64,000 nt of DNA from Chitinivibrionales bacterium (lineage in GTDB: Bacteria; Fibrobacterota; Chitinivibrionia; Chitinivibrionales; FEN-1185). This document shows, piece by piece, positions 62,997 to 64,000 of this stretch; the stretch's first letter is position 1, and every line of letters starts with the position of its first letter. The notes below the pieces were generated by a model, which saw nothing but the letters and a program-made list of their open reading frames with translations, did no database searches and was not told the DNA's origin. The stretch spans positions 1 through 64,000 of the forward strand of contig DATJAL010000051.1 of the NCBI GenBank assembly GCA_035516255.1, read 5' to 3'. Both the position numbers and the translations under genes were made by a program.

Positions 62997-63647
62997 ATGG
63001 TCCCCTCGTTCGCCGCGGGAAAAAAAAGGCGACGGCGGGACGGGACCGTTTGTGGCCTTTTCAATTGTATTTCACGCGGCGGTGTTGATTATTGTTCCTA
63101 TTTTGTTAAGGCCGTTATTTCCGGAGAGTGCCCTTCACTTGCCGCCGACCTTTGAGCTTGTTTCGGCGAAAACCGTTGCGGACGCGGAGCGCCGCATGGC
63201 GCAGCAGGCCGAGTAATAGAAAAAACGTCCGGAAAAAGCCATGAACCCGTTCCCCAGAAGTCAAGCAGGATGGGGGCGGCGCAGGCGAAAACAGACAAGG
63301 AGAAATCGGATGAAGAACTTTCGGAATTATTATCATCGCTTAAGCCGCATCCGGTTTCCGAAATATCGGCGGGCCGGAATTTCAAATATAACTGGTACAT
63401 TCAGCATATCGTCTCCAAGGTGGAGGAGCATTGGAGGCCGCCGTACGACCTCACCGGCCACGAGGTCTCGGTCGTCGTCACCTTCACCATATCCGGGGAC
63501 GGCCGGATTTCGCCGGCGGCCATCACCACTTCGTCTGGCATTCCATTGCTTGACAATTTGGCAATGGCCGCCATTGCATCGGCTGCGCCCTTTGGGCAAC
63601 TACCGCTGGGCTTTTCCGGCAACAGACTTGACATTCGGTATACCTAG
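62997..63647 (+). pseudogene. TonB/TolA-like energy-transducer gene with two compensating frameshifts
   Basis: The ATG frame starts 'MVPSFAAGKK' after a good ribosome site, then runs into an A8 tract (63020-63027). Just past it the next frame reads a TonB/TolA membrane anchor, 'GPFVAFSIVFHAAVLIIVPI', up to a TAA at 63214. The original frame resumes with a charged linker and, from about 63270, a TonB/TolA C-terminal domain ('YNWYIQHIVSKVEEHWRPP', 'VVVTFTISGDGRISPAAI', 'LDNLAMAAIASAAPFGQLP'). Removing one A in the tract and adding one base between 63156 and 63213 would restore a single protein of about 215 residues. It is either an assembly error, a recent pseudogene, or slippage-dependent expression. 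It lies just before a TolB-like gene. Confidence 0.75.
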
Positions 63648-63673
63648 CATTACTTGAGCCCGCGGGGACAACC

Positions 63674-64000
63674 ATGAAAAGAATAATGGCCGCCGCGGCG
63701 TGGTGCGGATTGGCGGGAAGCTGCTTTGCAACCGAGATCACTCTCGAATCATATGCGAAAAACGCGGATAGCATCGCCATTGGCGTGGTTGAATTCCAAC
63801 CGGCATCTGCCGCGACACTGAGGAAAAACGAACCATGGAAGGTGCTTGCCGCCGATCTGCGCTTCTCCGGCCGCTTCGTTGTCACCGAGACGGTTAGGCC
63901 AGACTCCGCGCTCTTTGCGAAAAACGGCGTTGTGCTCTATGTCAACGGCGACTATGCGGTGAAGGGAAACGGCGTGCGCCTGCATTTCTTTTTACAGGCA
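63674..64000 (+). CDS. tolB: TolB-like periplasmic protein, N-terminal part (runs off window end)
   Basis: The first 109 codons are in the window. A signal peptide ('MAAAAWCGLAGSCFA') is followed by 'SIAIGVVEFQPASAATLRKN', 'VLAADLRFSGRFVV' and 'YVNGDYAVKGNGVRLHFFLQ', the TolB N-terminal domain pattern (I.v.pF......i..ia.DL..sG.F). TolB works with Pal and TolA in outer-membrane constriction and integrity. It is 27 bases after the TolA-like gene, which supports both identifications. The WD40-like propeller part is outside the window. Confidence 0.8.
   Translation, partial: MKRIMAAAAWCGLAGSCFATEITLESYAKNADSIAIGVVEFQPASAATLRKNEPWKVLAADLRFSGRFVVTETVRPDSALFAKNGVVLYVNGDYAVKGNGVRLHFFLQA

Noticed and set aside
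62997-63155. 52-residue protein from ATG 62997 as a separate gene
   Set aside because: After the A tract this frame is not protein-like, while the neighbouring frame shows a TonB/TolA anchor.

Overview
The window looks like chromosomal DNA of a Gram-negative bacterium of the Fibrobacterota/FCB neighbourhood. The reasons are a cupredoxin ending in a Por/type IX-style C-terminal sorting domain, a giant lipoprotein whose mature start (C-x3-NPFD) is typical of FCB lipoproteins, PEGA-domain Ser/Thr kinase, outer-membrane barrels and a Tol-type gene pair. Exact taxonomy is inference. No rRNA, tRNA, CRISPR array, intact insertion sequence or prophage was recognised; one phage-derived family (GemA-like) occurs as a single gene.

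Layout. 1-5.4 kb: radical SAM start, secreted cupredoxin, small heat-shock-like and VOC proteins, a small barrel protein, then an operon of an inactive GGDEF-like protein, an active diguanylate cyclase, a rubrerythrin-like protein and a pterin dehydratase. 5.6-15.5 kb: a 2342-residue repeat lipoprotein divergent from a membrane Ser/Thr kinase, then a TPR-like protein. 15.6-20.7 kb: leftward pirin/OsmC/FAD-reductase genes, and a Gfo/Idh dehydrogenase with a sugar-phosphate transferase that carries a second copy of the inactive GGDEF-like domain. 21-27 kb: an NtrC-type regulator, a lone receiver protein, ferritin-like and Cys-rich small proteins, GemA-like, BCAM0308-like and DUF2934 proteins. 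27-32.6 kb: periplasmic and redox-stress genes (di-haem peroxidase, TrxR, Trx, two more ferritin-like proteins). 32.7-35 kb: ferredoxin plus a minimal group-3-like [NiFe] hydrogenase. 35.4-49.9 kb: a nearly complete TCA-cycle block (fumC, aconitase, sdhAB, sucCD, sucAB, lpdA, gltA). 50-57.3 kb: an FMN hydroxy-acid oxidase, then Sco and an A2-type caa3 oxidase with ctaB. 57.4-62.8 kb: leftward genes for a zinc-ribbon membrane protein, UbiA-type prenyltransferase, quinone oxidoreductase, HtrA protease, a TolC stub and a TVP38-type protein. 63-64 kb: a frame-disrupted TonB/TolA-like gene and the start of a TolB-like gene.

The most striking unifying signal is not a gene but a promoter class. At least nineteen sites matching sigma-54 -24/-12 elements (TGGCAY-N5-TTGC, exact or one mismatch, correct spacing) sit in the gaps, nearly all correctly oriented 25-120 bases ahead of a gene. 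They precede the cupredoxin, the GGDEF operon, the kinase and giant lipoprotein (both from one palindrome), the glycosyltransferase, ferritin-like genes, hydrogenase, TCA block, HtrA, TolC stub, TVP38 and TolA/B. This suggests that in this organism sigma-54 is a broad regulator of envelope, c-di-GMP/exopolysaccharide, redox and central-energy functions, with an NtrC-type regulator of unusual GAFTSS loop encoded in the middle. Other notable points: a sucC gene whose only sensible start codon is ATC, a hydrogenase large subunit that ends exactly at its last metal ligand, and a TolA-like gene broken by two compensating frameshifts.
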